Under the pieces are notes generated by a model that had not been told where the DNA came from, searched no databases, and saw nothing but the letters and a program-made list of their open reading frames with translations. This document shows, in pieces, positions 35,367 to 45,900 of a DNA stretch of 64,000 nt. Made by a program: the position numbers and the translations under genes. The stretch comes from CAZONU01 sp965370045 (GTDB lineage: Bacteria > Planctomycetota > SZUA-567 > JAKLDR01). The first letter of the stretch is position 1. The number at the start of each line of letters is the position of its first letter. The stretch is taken from assembly GCA_965370045.1 (NCBI GenBank), contig CBDUSI010000001.1:31654-95653 (forward strand), given 5' to 3'.

Positions 35367-37199
35367 CTATCGGGAATCTCCGGATCGCGTCTGGCGAGCC
35401 CCGGATACCTTGAGCACCCCGTCGACGAACCGGCCGGCGGCCTCGCGCACGTCCGCGGGGAGCTCGCGACCGTCATCCGGAGGCATCGCCAGGATGCGCT
35501 CTGCGGCACTGGTGCCGAGAAGCTCGTAGACGGGCCTCGCCGCCCGGACGCACTTGGGCACCCCCTGGAAGCCGAATGCTCCGCCTGCGGTGGGTGCGCT
35601 GAGGAAGAGATGCCGCGGGGCAATGGCACCGATGACTTCAGGGAAGTCGAATGGTATCTTCTGGGCATTCATCTCATAGACCGTCTTGATGCGAGGCATG
35701 TACCGGGCCCCGCTCCAGGCCCCCCGCGGCGCGCCCGTGGAGAAGGAGTCAAACCCGGCAATCGACACAATCACCTTGATCCTGGTGTCAAACGCGGCCA
35801 GGAACAGCGCGTTGTGCCCCCCGAGACCGTGCCCGATAACGCCGATGCGCCCCGGATCGACCTCGGGGAGGGAGGTCAATAGATCCACGGCCCGCATGTG
35901 GTTCCAGATTCCCTTCATCGTCGCGCTGGCGTAGCCGAGCTCGTAGACTCGGGAGACCTTGGTCCATCCGTTGGCCTCGCTGGTGCCGTAGCCGGGGTAG
36001 TCGGGGGCCAGCACCACGTAGCCGCGCCGGGCCAACTCGGCGGCCATAAGGGCCTCCCGCTGCCCTCCCTTGTAGTTCTGCCTGTGCAGCCACAGCATTG
36101 CGGGCGCCAGACCCTTGAGTTTCGTGGGCATGTGAAGATAGGCCTGAACGCGGTCGCCCTTCTCTGCGGCGAAGGTGATAGTCTTCTCGGTGACCCCCTC
36201 GCCCTCGCTGGTCTTGAGCACCCGCACATCGAGAGGGACTTTCCTGTCTTCTCCGGGCAGCTTGCCCATCACCAGTTGCATGTTGGCAAGAATATGCTCC
36301 CGGCGCTTCTCCCAGTCCTGAGGGGTCTTCACCGGGTGCCTGCGCCCCTCGGCGTCCAGGTAGTAGAGGAGGTCAAGCTTGTCCCTGTAGCGGGGGGGCG
36401 GCTGGGTCGCGGCCTCGGTGCTCGCGAAGTGCCTGACGGCCATGGTGCCCCCGGTTCCCACCGCGGCCGCGGCGGCCAGCGCCGCGGCGGCCAGCTTGAT
36501 CTTGGCCCAGAGCATGGCCTTCACGGTCCCCTCGGCCGTGGAAAGGGCCAGCGAGGGGGCCGCCGCCTTGCCCAGGCAGACCGCCTGGACGCTGGCAGCC
36601 AGACCCGCCGGTGCCAGCCCAACCGCGTGCTCACCCAGGAGCGTTACCAGGACCGGGGCCGACATCTGCAGGCCGCGACCGGACAGCTTTCTACGGAGCT
36701 TGGCCAGAGCGCCAGCGAGGCGCTTCGACACCATGACCTGCGAACAGCCTGCCTCCCGGGCGATTTCCGTCTGGCTTTTCCCGTAGAAATAGTGGAGCAC
36801 CACGCTTTCCTGCTCGCGCCGGGGCAGGGAAGCGAGCAGGGAATCGATCTGGGGGCACACGTTCTCCCAAGATGGCGTCCGACTCGATTCTCGCTCTCGC
36901 ATCATCGCGGCCTCCCTTTCCCGCCGGGCGCGGCGCGCCCCCTCGCGTTTCAGCCCCAGTGCACAGTTCCTGGCCACCCAGAAGAGCCACCATCCAAGGG
37001 CGGCGTCGCGGGGAATCTGGCGGGCGCGCCGCACCAGGACGAGGAAGGCGGCCTGGGTTGCGTCCCTGGCAGCGTGGGAATCGCCGAGTATCCGCAGGCA
37101 GGTGCTGTAGACCCGGTCCGTATGACGGCTGACCAGCTGGCCGAAGGCCTCGTCCGAGCCGCTGGAAACGTATCGCGCCAGAAGGTCAGCGTCCGTCAT
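35367..37199 (-). CDS. ECF sigma factor fused to membrane helix and pseudo-alpha/beta-hydrolase
   Basis: Protein of 610 residues. The ECF sigma factor occupies about 1-175 (region 2 with 'RDATQAAFLVLVRRARQI', region 4 with 'SQTEIAREAGCSQVMVSKRLAGALAKLRR'). 'EGTVKAMLWAKIKL' leads into a hydrophobic helix at 234-250, then a 300-residue alpha/beta hydrolase resembling acetyl-xylan-esterase/dienelactone-hydrolase types. The nucleophile elbow reads GHGLGG, so Gly458 replaces the expected Ser. The usual C-terminal 'GHDFP' region reads 'GRELP', so the catalytic His also appears lost. It is therefore probably a binding domain rather than an enzyme. ATG 37199 (GGGAG upstream) is preferred over the ORF's earlier start. 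It is co-transcribed with the glutaminyl cyclase-like gene. Confidence 0.82.
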   Translation of the reverse strand: MTDADLLARYVSSGSDEAFGQLVSRHTDRVYSTCLRILGDSHAARDATQAAFLVLVRRARQIPRDAALGWWLFWVARNCALGLKREGARRARREREAAMMRERESSRTPSWENVCPQIDSLLASLPRREQESVVLHYFYGKSQTEIAREAGCSQVMVSKRLAGALAKLRRKLSGRGLQMSAPVLVTLLGEHAVGLAPAGLAASVQAVCLGKAAAPSLALSTAEGTVKAMLWAKIKLAAAALAAAAAVGTGGTMAVRHFASTEAATQPPPRYRDKLDLLYYLDAEGRRHPVKTPQDWEKRREHILANMQLVMGKLPGEDRKVPLDVRVLKTSEGEGVTEKTITFAAEKGDRVQAYLHMPTKLKGLAPAMLWLHRQNYKGGQREALMAAELARRGYVVLAPDYPGYGTSEANGWTKVSRVYELGYASATMKGIWNHMRAVDLLTSLPEVDPGRIGVIGHGLGGHNALFLAAFDTRIKVIVSIAGFDSFSTGAPRGAWSGARYMPRIKTVYEMNAQKIPFDFPEVIGAIAPRHLFLSAPTAGGAFGFQGVPKCVRAARPVYELLGTSAAERILAMPPDDGRELPADVREAAGRFVDGVLKVSGARQTRSGDSR

Positions 37200-37267
37200 G
37201 CTCCCATTCCCCAACGCCGCCGGAAGCCCGAGGTGCGGCAATGATCCCGGGAGGGCCGCGAGGGCGG

Positions 37268-37296
37268 ATTCTAGCAGTGCCCCCCGGGACCCGCAA
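37268..37296 (-). promoter_or_regulatory. Candidate promoter TTGCGG-N17-TAGAAT for the sigma-pseudohydrolase operon
   Basis: On the minus strand, TTGCGG (37291-37296) and TAGAAT (37268-37273) are 17 nt apart and about 70 nt upstream of the ATG at 37199. The -10 box matches the sigma-70 consensus at 5 of 6 positions. Confidence 0.55.
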
Positions 37297-37392
37297 TGTG
37301 CCTCCTGACATCAATTTGCCGCTCGGCAGGCCGGCCAGAACCAAATTCCGGGAAAACGCGGCGTTTCCTTGGCCTCCATGTGGATTCGTGTC

Positions 37393-37421
37393 TTGCAGAA
37401 ACAAGCCCTGAGCGCTATCAA
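37393..37421 (+). promoter_or_regulatory. Candidate promoter TTGCAG-N17-TATCAA
   Basis: TTGCAG at 37393-37398 and TATCAA at 37416-37421 are 17 nt apart, followed by an AT-rich TATATAAG stretch. They lie about 80 nt upstream of the DUF4091 gene, which has GGAGGAA before its ATG. The -10 is uncertain because TATATA/TATAAG just downstream could serve instead. Confidence 0.4.
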
Positions 37422-37498
37422 TATATAAGCGAGGAAGCACCAGGGAAGCTTGATCCAGGGCGGCCCCGCATGGGGCCTCGGCAGGACAGGAGGAATTC

Positions 37499-39274
37499 AT
37501 GTCCGGCTTCAAGTTAAGCGCCTTCACCGAATGGTCCACGCACGACCCCTTCGGCAAGATCAAACCAACCGACGTATCCAAGTATCCAGTCTCGATCACC
37601 AACGGCTCCGGCGCGGCCGTGCGCGCGGCCCGCGGAGGCTACGCCTCCTTCCGCCTGCTGGTCGAAGGCGCCGGCGAGTACAAGGTGCGCGCCTCTGCCG
37701 GGGGCGGGATGGAGGTGGACCTGTACAAGGCCTGGTACCACCACCTCAAGGTCGAGGGGCAGGAGACGACCTACTGGCCGGACGCGCTGGTGCCGGTGCG
37801 CTCCCGCCAGAGCTTCCAGCTGCCCGACCCGGACAACAACGTGCCCGGCCAGACCGCGCAGGAGTTCTGGGTGGACATCTTCGTGCCGCCCGACGCCAAG
37901 CCGGGCCGCAGGAAGGTCAAGGTGAAGCTCCTCTCCGGCGCGAGCAGCGTTGACCTGCCCGTCGATGTCGAGGTCATGGAGCCGGTCATCCCCGACGAGC
38001 CCTGCATCCAGATGGATCACAACTCCTACGGCAGCCGGGGATTCGAGACCCGCTACCCCAAGGCCTTCGCCCGCTCGCGTAAGGCCCCCAAGTACTGGCA
38101 CCAGCAGATCGATATCCTGCACCACCGCTTCCGGTTGTTCCGGGAGCACCGCGTGCTCTACCACAACCTGAGCTACGGGCACTCCGGCTCCACCGACCCC
38201 ATCTACCACCCGGAGGTGGTCGGCCGCGGTCGCGACATGAAGCTGACCAACTGGGACCTCTACGACCGGCACTACGGGCCGCTGCTGGACGGCAGCGCCT
38301 TCGCCACCGCCTCCCCGGGAATGCCGCGGCCGCGCATGCCGGTTGCACCCATCTGGGGCGTCTACACGCCCATCAACCCGGACTGGCCGGCGGACTACCT
38401 CAACTGGGGCGAACCCGGCTACGAAGTGGAGTTCACCCGCGGGTTGCGCCAGTTTGACGAGCATCTCCGTGCCAAGGGCTGGACCAAATCGCTCGTCGAG
38501 CTGTTCTTCAACCACAAGAAGCGCTACCGCTGGTACGAGTGGGATGGCGACGAGCCCAAGTACAGCAAGGACGACGCCTACCACCTGACCATGGGCAAGT
38601 TCTTTCACCAGACGATCGACGACAGCCCGGTCAACTGGCGTTACCGCATGGACGCCAGCTGGCAGCAGAAGTCCGAGTGGCAGAGCCTGGCCGGCTCCAC
38701 CGACTTCTGGGTCTGCGGTCAGTTCATCCGCTGGTATCGCCAGGAGCTTCAGGCGGTGCTGGCTCGCGGCGACGTCGTCTGGAGCTACGGCGGCCACCCG
38801 CCGATCCAGGCGGCCACCGGCGCGCAGCTGGAAAACGTCTACAAGACCTGGGTCCGTGGCATTCATGGGTTCACCCACTGGTCGAGCACCTCGCCCGGCG
38901 GCGACCCCTGGTTCAACTCCGGTGGTTCAGCCAACGGCGCCGTCTACCCGGGCGAGCGCTTCGGCATCGCCGGGCCGCTGCCCTCGATACGCCTGAAGGT
39001 CGAACGCAACGGCGTGCAGGACGTCGACCTCCTGGACCAGGCGGCCAAGTCCGCCGGCACCCTTGAGGAACTGCGCGAGACGCTGTTGGGCAGCGTGCCC
39101 GTGAAGGAGGTCTGGGAGAAGCCCCCCCGGGCCGCCGTGGAGCTGCCGCCCGAGGACTGGGACAGCATCAACCTCAATGCCGAGCACGAGCCGATCATGG
39201 AAGGCGGCGGGGAGCAGGACCCGCAGTGGTGGCGAGAACTGCGCAAGCGCGCGCTTGAAGGGGAGGTGCGCTGA
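37499..39274 (+). CDS. DUF4091-type glycoside-hydrolase-like protein
   Basis: Protein of 591 residues. An N-terminal beta-sandwich (about 1-160, with 'FWVDIFVPPDAKPGRRKVKVKL') is followed by a TIM-barrel-like region (about 170-450). The C-terminal DUF4091 region is typical: 'GIHGFTHWSSTSPGG...GAVYPGERFGIAGPLPSIRLKVERNGVQDVDLL'. Proteins of this group are annotated as glycoside-hydrolase-like; activity is mostly uncharacterised. No signal peptide is visible, so it is probably cytoplasmic. ATG 37499 has AGGAGGAA 5-8 nt upstream. The stop overlaps the next ATG (TGATG), so the two proteins are made together. Confidence 0.72.
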   Translation: MSGFKLSAFTEWSTHDPFGKIKPTDVSKYPVSITNGSGAAVRAARGGYASFRLLVEGAGEYKVRASAGGGMEVDLYKAWYHHLKVEGQETTYWPDALVPVRSRQSFQLPDPDNNVPGQTAQEFWVDIFVPPDAKPGRRKVKVKLLSGASSVDLPVDVEVMEPVIPDEPCIQMDHNSYGSRGFETRYPKAFARSRKAPKYWHQQIDILHHRFRLFREHRVLYHNLSYGHSGSTDPIYHPEVVGRGRDMKLTNWDLYDRHYGPLLDGSAFATASPGMPRPRMPVAPIWGVYTPINPDWPADYLNWGEPGYEVEFTRGLRQFDEHLRAKGWTKSLVELFFNHKKRYRWYEWDGDEPKYSKDDAYHLTMGKFFHQTIDDSPVNWRYRMDASWQQKSEWQSLAGSTDFWVCGQFIRWYRQELQAVLARGDVVWSYGGHPPIQAATGAQLENVYKTWVRGIHGFTHWSSTSPGGDPWFNSGGSANGAVYPGERFGIAGPLPSIRLKVERNGVQDVDLLDQAAKSAGTLEELRETLLGSVPVKEVWEKPPRAAVELPPEDWDSINLNAEHEPIMEGGGEQDPQWWRELRKRALEGEVR

Positions 39275-39816
39275 TGGCTGCGGAGATCAAAGGCAAGGCC
39301 GCCAAGGTGCTGGCGGGACTGAAGGAGCTGGCCCGGATAGCCAGCGTGCTGGTTGACGGCGACGAAGCCCGGAGAATCGTCTCCGAGCGGTCCCTGAAGT
39401 ACATCGCCGATCCGGAGCCCGTGAGCCGTCACATGACCGGGGACTACTTCGACGTGGACCACGCCACCTTCCTGCGCATGAAGAAGCTGCTTCGGCGGAT
39501 GGAGAGGCTGGTCGAGTTCCCCTGCTGCACGGCGCTGTGGGTGCTGGTCAAGGGCGAAGACGACCTGGCCACCCTGGCGGTCCAGAACGGCAGCTTACAC
39601 CGCTACTGGCAGTGGGGATCGAGCCGGCTGGAGCTGGAAGGCGAAGTGGCCGAGTGCGCCAAGACCGGCACGGTGACCACCGCGCCGGCCGAGGCCAGCG
39701 AGCACATGCTCAGCGCCCTCGCGCCGGTGCGCGACTCGCTGGGTGACGTGGTGGCCATGGTGGAGTTCACCGCCAAGAACCCGGCGTCGAAGAAGCTGGA
39801 CCCGGCCTGGAGCTGA
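39274..39816 (+). CDS. Small GAF-like protein coupled to the DUF4091 gene
   Basis: Protein of 180 residues that I do not recognise with certainty. Residues about 80-170 have the strand-helix order of a small sensor domain ('CTALWVLVKGEDDLATLAVQNG', 'GEVAECAKTGTVTTAPA', 'LGDVVAMVEFTAKNP'), which resembles a GAF domain. The N-terminal 75 residues are helical and charged. Start and stop overlap with the upstream gene (TGATG), and a terminator follows, so the DUF4091 and GAF-like genes form a two-gene operon. A sensor of sugar or redox state is one guess, without direct support. Confidence 0.5.
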   Translation: MAAEIKGKAAKVLAGLKELARIASVLVDGDEARRIVSERSLKYIADPEPVSRHMTGDYFDVDHATFLRMKKLLRRMERLVEFPCCTALWVLVKGEDDLATLAVQNGSLHRYWQWGSSRLELEGEVAECAKTGTVTTAPAEASEHMLSALAPVRDSLGDVVAMVEFTAKNPASKKLDPAWS

Positions 39817-39847
39817 CCGGACTCGGCAAGATTGACCGCAAGAAGAG

Positions 39848-39880
39848 CGCGCGGGCGGAATCTCGCCCGCGCGTTTCTTG
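39848..39880 (+). terminator. Rho-independent terminator of the DUF4091 operon
   Basis: A perfect 10-bp stem (39848-39857 with 39864-39873) around the 6-nt loop GAATCT is followed by TTTCTTG. It lies 32 nt after the stop of the GAF-like gene. Confidence 0.85.
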
Positions 39881-39901
39881 TGCCCTGCGTCCGGTTCCCT
39901 G

Positions 39902-39930
39902 TTGACATCCGGAGTTGCAGGAGCTAGTCT
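39902..39930 (+). promoter_or_regulatory. Candidate promoter TTGACA-N17-TAGTCT
   Basis: A perfect TTGACA at 39902-39907 lies 17 nt from TAGTCT (39925-39930). It is placed between the preceding terminator and the kinase start at 39986. Confidence 0.5.
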
Positions 39931-39985
39931 ACTAGAGGGGGGACCGCTCACACACCGTTTGAGGACCGGCGAGGCCGGAGGGTTC

Positions 39986-42900
39986 ATGCCGGAAGCAGAT
40001 TCCCAACAGCAGATCGGGCGGCTGGCCGTCGAGCGCGGCCTGCTGAACGCATCACAGCTCCGAGAGGCGCTCCAGGAGCACCAGACGCGCCGTGCGGCCG
40101 GATCGCGCGTCCCTTTCGGCGAAGTGCTCATCGATCTGGAGATGATCACCCGCAGCCAGTTGGAGGGATTGCTGTCCGCGCAGGGCGGCAAGAAGGGCCC
40201 CCGCCAGCAAATCGAGGGCTTCGAACTCGTTAGGAAGCTGGGCGAGGGGGGCATGGGTGCGGTCTACCTGGCCCGGCAGCTCTCCATGGACCGGCTGGTG
40301 GCCCTGAAGGTGATGCGCAAGAACCTGGCCCGCAACCAGGAATTCGTGGAGCGTTTCGTGCGCGAGGCGCGGCTGGCCGGCCGGCTGGATCACGTGAACC
40401 TCGTGCACGCGCTGGAGGTGGGCGAGTCGGGCGGCTACCACTACCTCGCCATGGAGTACGTGGAGGGCCGGAACCTCTCGGAGATGATGCCCGAAGAGGG
40501 GCCCATGGGCGAGGAACAGTCCCTGCAGTTCACCCTCCAGATAGCCCGAGCGCTGGCCTATGCCCACAAGCAGGGGATCGTTCACCGGGACGTCAAGCCG
40601 GACAACATCCTGGTGGACGGGAACGGGGTGGCCAAGCTGACCGATATGGGGCTGGCCAAGCAGACCGGCGCGGAGACCCACATCACCCAGACCGGGGTGA
40701 TGATGGGCACTCCGCACTACGTCTCACCGGAGCAGGCCCGCGGCGCCAGAGACGTGGACGTCCGCTCGGACATCTACTCGCTGGGCGCGACGCTTTACCA
40801 CCTGTTGACCGGGCAGACCCCGTTCTCGGGCTCCAGCGCGGCGGTGGTGATGACCAAGCACCTCAATGAGCAGGTGGCCTGGCCCGGAGACGTGAACCCT
40901 GATCTGTCCGATGGGTGCTGCCGGGTCATCGAGCGGATGATGGCCAAGAAACCAGAGGATCGCTACGCCGGACCCGAAGAGTTGATTGACGATCTGGAGC
41001 TGGTCATCGACGGCGCCGAACCCATACACGCGAGCCTGTCCGCGGGGAAGAGTTCTGTGGGTGCGGTGGGCACGGTGCCGGTCAGGCCGGCGACCGGGAG
41101 ACAGCGGGCGGTCCGGCACCGGACAACTCGCTACCGGGAGACGCGGGGCACGCACGGCACACGGGCGCTGCAACCGGTCGGCGACCGGCGAAAGCTGCAT
41201 CTGCTGGCGGCGCTGGGCGCCGCCGGGCTGGTGCTCATAGCCCTGGCGGCTTGGGTTCTGACCCGGCCGAATGGAGGCGAAGAGGAAACTCCGCCGGATG
41301 CGCTGAAGATCACCAAGCCCATTCCCGCCCCGCCTCCGTCGGCGGACCCCAAAGAGGACGAGAAACGCTTCGAGGAGATGTTCAAGTACGCCCAGACGCA
41401 CTGGGAGGAGAACCCGGAGGACTACGCGGGGGCGATGGCCAAGTTCCGCGAGGTGATCGCCGCGGCCAAGCAAACGGTATGGGCCATGAAGGCGGAAGAC
41501 TCCGTCAAGGCGGTGCGCCAGGCGCGGGAGAAGGCGGTCGAGGCGGCGCTCGCGGAGCTCACGGAAAAGACCGGCAAGCTGGCGGCGGGCGACGACTTCG
41601 ACGGCGCGTTGGCGCTGCTCGAGAAGCCGCCGGCGAAGTTCGCGAAGCTGCTGGCCGGGAAGATAGAAGCGGAGCGCAAGGCGCTCAAAGCGCAGGCCGA
41701 GAAGAAGCTCCAGGCGGCGATCACCGCGGCGGAGAAGCACTCCAAGGACGGTAATCCGAAGAAGGGCCTGGACGAGCTGGAAAAGGTGAAGCCGGTCAAG
41801 TACGCGGCCTGGGCCGGGAAACTGTCCGTATTGGCCAAGCGCCTGAAGACGGAGCAGCAGAACACGGCGATGCTGGCCAGGAAGCGCCGGGCGGCAAAGG
41901 TCCGCAAGCTGGCGGCGGCGGCGCTGGACCGGTTCGACGAGTTGGTGTCGGCAGGGGACTACAGGGAGGCCGCGAAGCACGTGGCCGACGAGAAGAAGAA
42001 GATCGAGAAGGACCTCTTGCCGCTGTTGGAGGGCAAGCTGGACGCAGCCGGAAAGGTGGCGGCCCATCTGGGCACGGCCAAAGCGGCGCGAGAGAAGGCG
42101 CTGGAGAAGCTCAAGGGCAAGAAGGTCGAGCTCAGGACGCGCGCGGGCGTGTCCACCAAGGGCACGGTCGAGGCGGTCACGGCCGACGCCTTCACGGTGA
42201 AGGTGACGTTCAAGATCGGCAGGACCGTGGGCTATACCACGCGGACGGTGAAGTTTGCCGACCTGGCAGAGGGGGAGCTTGAAAAGCTCCTGCCCAGGTA
42301 CGAGCCGAAGACCGCGGACGGCCAGGTGGCGCTGGCGATTCTGGCCTTGGGCGCCAAGGACCACGCGAAAGCGGAGAAGTCGCTGGCGGCTGCCGGAGAG
42401 CAGCCGCTGGTCACGCGTTACCGGAGAAAGCTGGAGATCTCGCGGCTGGGCGTGCCCGAGGCGGCGGCCAAGGAGGCCTGGGAGGCGGACGTCAAGCCGC
42501 TGGCCAGGGAGAAGTACACGATTCCCGAGGCCAAGAAGCTTCTGGCGGTGCTGGGCGGGTACGCGGCCGCGCACGGGGCCACCAAGTTCGCCGCCGGCAA
42601 GAAGGCCGAGGCCGATAAGCTCCGCGGCCTGGCCGAGGCGGCCCTTGAGGCCAGCCCGGAGGGGATGACCGTCAAGCTCAAGAAGTTCTTCAAGGGCAAA
42701 GTGGTCAAGTTCAACCCCAAGACGCTGCAGATAGAGCTGTTCTACGACTTCGAGGATCCCCGGCAGCTTGGCGACTGGTGGAACGGCGGTTTGGGCGAGC
42801 GTGGCGGCAAGACCCTCCTGATTGCGGGCAAATGGCCGCTTCCCCAGACGGCCACATTCAAGCCTCCAATGCTGGCCACGCTCCTGGAGTTCGAGGCCGA

Positions 42901-45900
42901 GTGCGAGCCCTCCAGGGACCCCCACATCATCTGGCACATGCAGGCTCTGGGCTACAGCATCCTTGAGGCAGGGCGGGGGAAAGGCTGCGGCACCATGAAG
43001 GTGGGTCGGCCGGCCATCCTTAGGAGCGCCAAGATGAAGCGGGCCGACTTCTCGCTCCAGGCCGGCCGGCGCTATAAGCATCGGGTCGCCATCGCCGGCG
43101 GAAACATCTCCTGGTCCGTGGATGGCAAGGAACTCATCTCTGCGAAGCACGAGCCGGTCGGCGATCTGCTGGCCCTGGCTACTCTGGGGAAGGAGTCCAG
43201 GATCCACTTCGACAACGTGCGCATCGTCGGCACGCTGGACCGCAGGTGGGCGGCGGCGGTGGCAAACTGGGTGGGCAAACCCTCTCCCTGGCGGGGAACC
43301 TGGAAGAAGGTTACCACGCTGAAGGAGAGAGACCCCAGGCCGGTTACTTCCGCTTTCGACAGCAAGCGGGGGCAGTACATTCTCGTCTTCCGGGACCACT
43401 CGCTTCGCGCCTACTCAACTTCTCAAAACAAGTGGGGAGTGCTTTGCGGGCCGACGGTTGTCGGCGGTCGGAAGCTCGTGCATCGCGGCGTTGCAGGATA
43501 TGACTCCGGCAAGGACAGGATATTTTTTGCAGCCATGGGCAGCTCGGCATCTTTCGACATCGCCTCCCGCAAGTGGAGCGAGGCCCCCGCCCTGCCCCCC
43601 AACTACGGGGTCAGCCTGGTCTGCGGCAACGGGGTTATTCTGGCTCCCAACTGGAGCAAGGGCTCCTCCATTCGCCTCCACCGGCTGGACGAGACCGGCC
43701 GGAAGTGGGACGAGAAGGGGACGCGGATGATACCCAGCCGGGGCATCGTCCAGCGCACCATGGTCTACGACCCGCCGAGAAAGCGTTTCGTCCTGTTCGG
43801 CGGGCAGAACTCTCACGAATTCAGCGACACCTGGGCATACAACGCGGCCAGGAACGCCTGGACGAAGTTGAAGCCCGCGTTCCACCCGCCGCCCCGCCGG
43901 CAACATGAGCTGTGCTATGACTCCGGGAACGACCTGGTGGTCCTCTATGGCGGCCGCGGCCGGCCCGCCGACAATGAGGCCATCGCCACCGGGGTCTGGG
44001 TGTTCGACGCGACGCGCAACTCATGGTTCGAGGTGAACTGCCCGGCCAAGCCGCCGGCAGGCAGCGACAAACTCCACTACGACAGCACCGGCAAACGCTG
44101 CCTGGTCTGGAACCGCCAGGGCCGCGCGGTCTGGGCTCTGAAGATCGAGCCCGCTGGCGGCAAGTCCACCTCTCTCCTCCCCACTCCGCTGCCTCCGCCC
44201 GTGACGCCGCCCGTGACGCCGCCCGTGACTCCGGCGGCTGGCGCATTCCGCGCCAAGTGGCAGGAACTCAAGCTCGCCGGCCCAACACCCGGGAAGCGCC
44301 GCTCTCATCTGCACACGGCGATTACCTATGATTCCAGGCGCAAGCGGTGCGTGCTCTTCGGGGGCTACAGGCACAACGACCTCTGGGCCCTGGACCTCGG
44401 CAAGGGCCGCTGGAGTTGCCTGCAGAAGAACGATCCCAAGGACCCCGGCGTGGGCACCTCGCGACCGGGCATACACAGATACACCCGCTTCGTTTACGAC
44501 GGGGCCGGCGACCGCTGCTGGCTCATTGACGGTCTTGGATGGGGCCCCGCATGGAGCCGTGACCTCGGGTCCGGCGCCTGGAAGAAGTACAAGAAGCCCA
44601 AAGGGCTGTCCGCAAGCTCTAACGACGTCCGCAACGGCTGGGCCTACAATCCCGCGTCCCGCAAGTTCATGAAGGTGACGATGCACGGGGCCGCGCTCTT
44701 CTTCGACCCCCACGGCGGCAAGATAGAGCGCCTGCCCAAGGGCCCGGCGCACGGTTACCTCGATGGCGGCCTGGCGTATGACCGGAAGAACCGGGTCTTC
44801 GTGCTCTTCGGCGGCATAAAGCCCAGCAGGCCCGCGCTCTGGCCCACCGACACCTGGACCTTCAATCCCCGGACCCGCAAGTGGCGGCAGATGCGGCCGG
44901 AGACAAGCCCTCCCGGGCGATCCTGGCACAAGCTCGTCTGGCACGAGAAACTCGGCGCAATGGTGATGTTCGGCGGCGTGAACAAGAAGGGCGCCCTCAA
45001 CGACCTGTGGGTCTACGAGACCGCAGGCGACCGCTGGACGGAGGTCGCGACGCCGGTCGGACCGCCGCCGCTCCGCGGATACGGAGAAAACGGCACGACT
45101 TACGACGCTGAGCGAGACAAGCTGGTCCTCTTCAACTCCAAGGGGCAGACCTGGACCTTGAATATCGCGCGGGATGGTGCCGCACCGCCTACAACGCCTG
45201 GCAAGACCCCTTGGCGGGGCACGTGGAAGAAGATGAACGGCCGTATGGCCCGCGCCGGCTACTTCGGCACGACGTTCGACACCAAGCGCGGACTTTACCT
45301 TGTCGCCCTCGGGGACCTGTCCGTATGGAGCTACAGCATCCGGACCGACAAGTGGGCCCAGTTCTCGGGCGCCGCCCGGGGCGACGGGAAGACGCTCCCC
45401 AAGGGGCTCAGCTCCTCGGCGCTGGCCTACGATCCGGGGCGCGACGGGCTTCTCTTCCACGGCAGCACGGGAAAAGTCGGCGGCGGCCCGGGGACGCTGT
45501 TCTTCGATATGAAGACGCGGAAGTGGAAAGCGCTGTCGGCGGATACGTTCAGGTTCCCCACGCTGGTCTACGGAGGCGGACTGCTCTTGCGCTACACCGG
45601 AGGTCCGCCCTACCGCTTTGACTACGCCGGGAAACGCTGGGAGAGGTTGGGCCTTGAGCGGCCCCCGGGGCGCGCGGTCACGCGTAACATCATGACCTAC
45701 GATTCTGCCAGGAAGCGGTTCTTCCTCTTCGGCGGCGGTCCCTACCGACGGCCTCCCTTGAACGACACCTGGACCTACGACCCGGCCGGGAAGAAGTGGA
45801 CGGAGCTGAAGCCCGCGGCCAGCCCGCCGGCCAGGCACGCCCAGTCGACGTGCTACGACTCGGGCAACGACCTGGTCGTGATCCATGGCGGTCTGGACAA

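Noticed and set aside
39878..39985. Earlier start of the giant kinase at 39878
   Set aside because: The extra codons cover the terminator tail and the TTGACA promoter; ATG 39986 has its own GGAGGG site.
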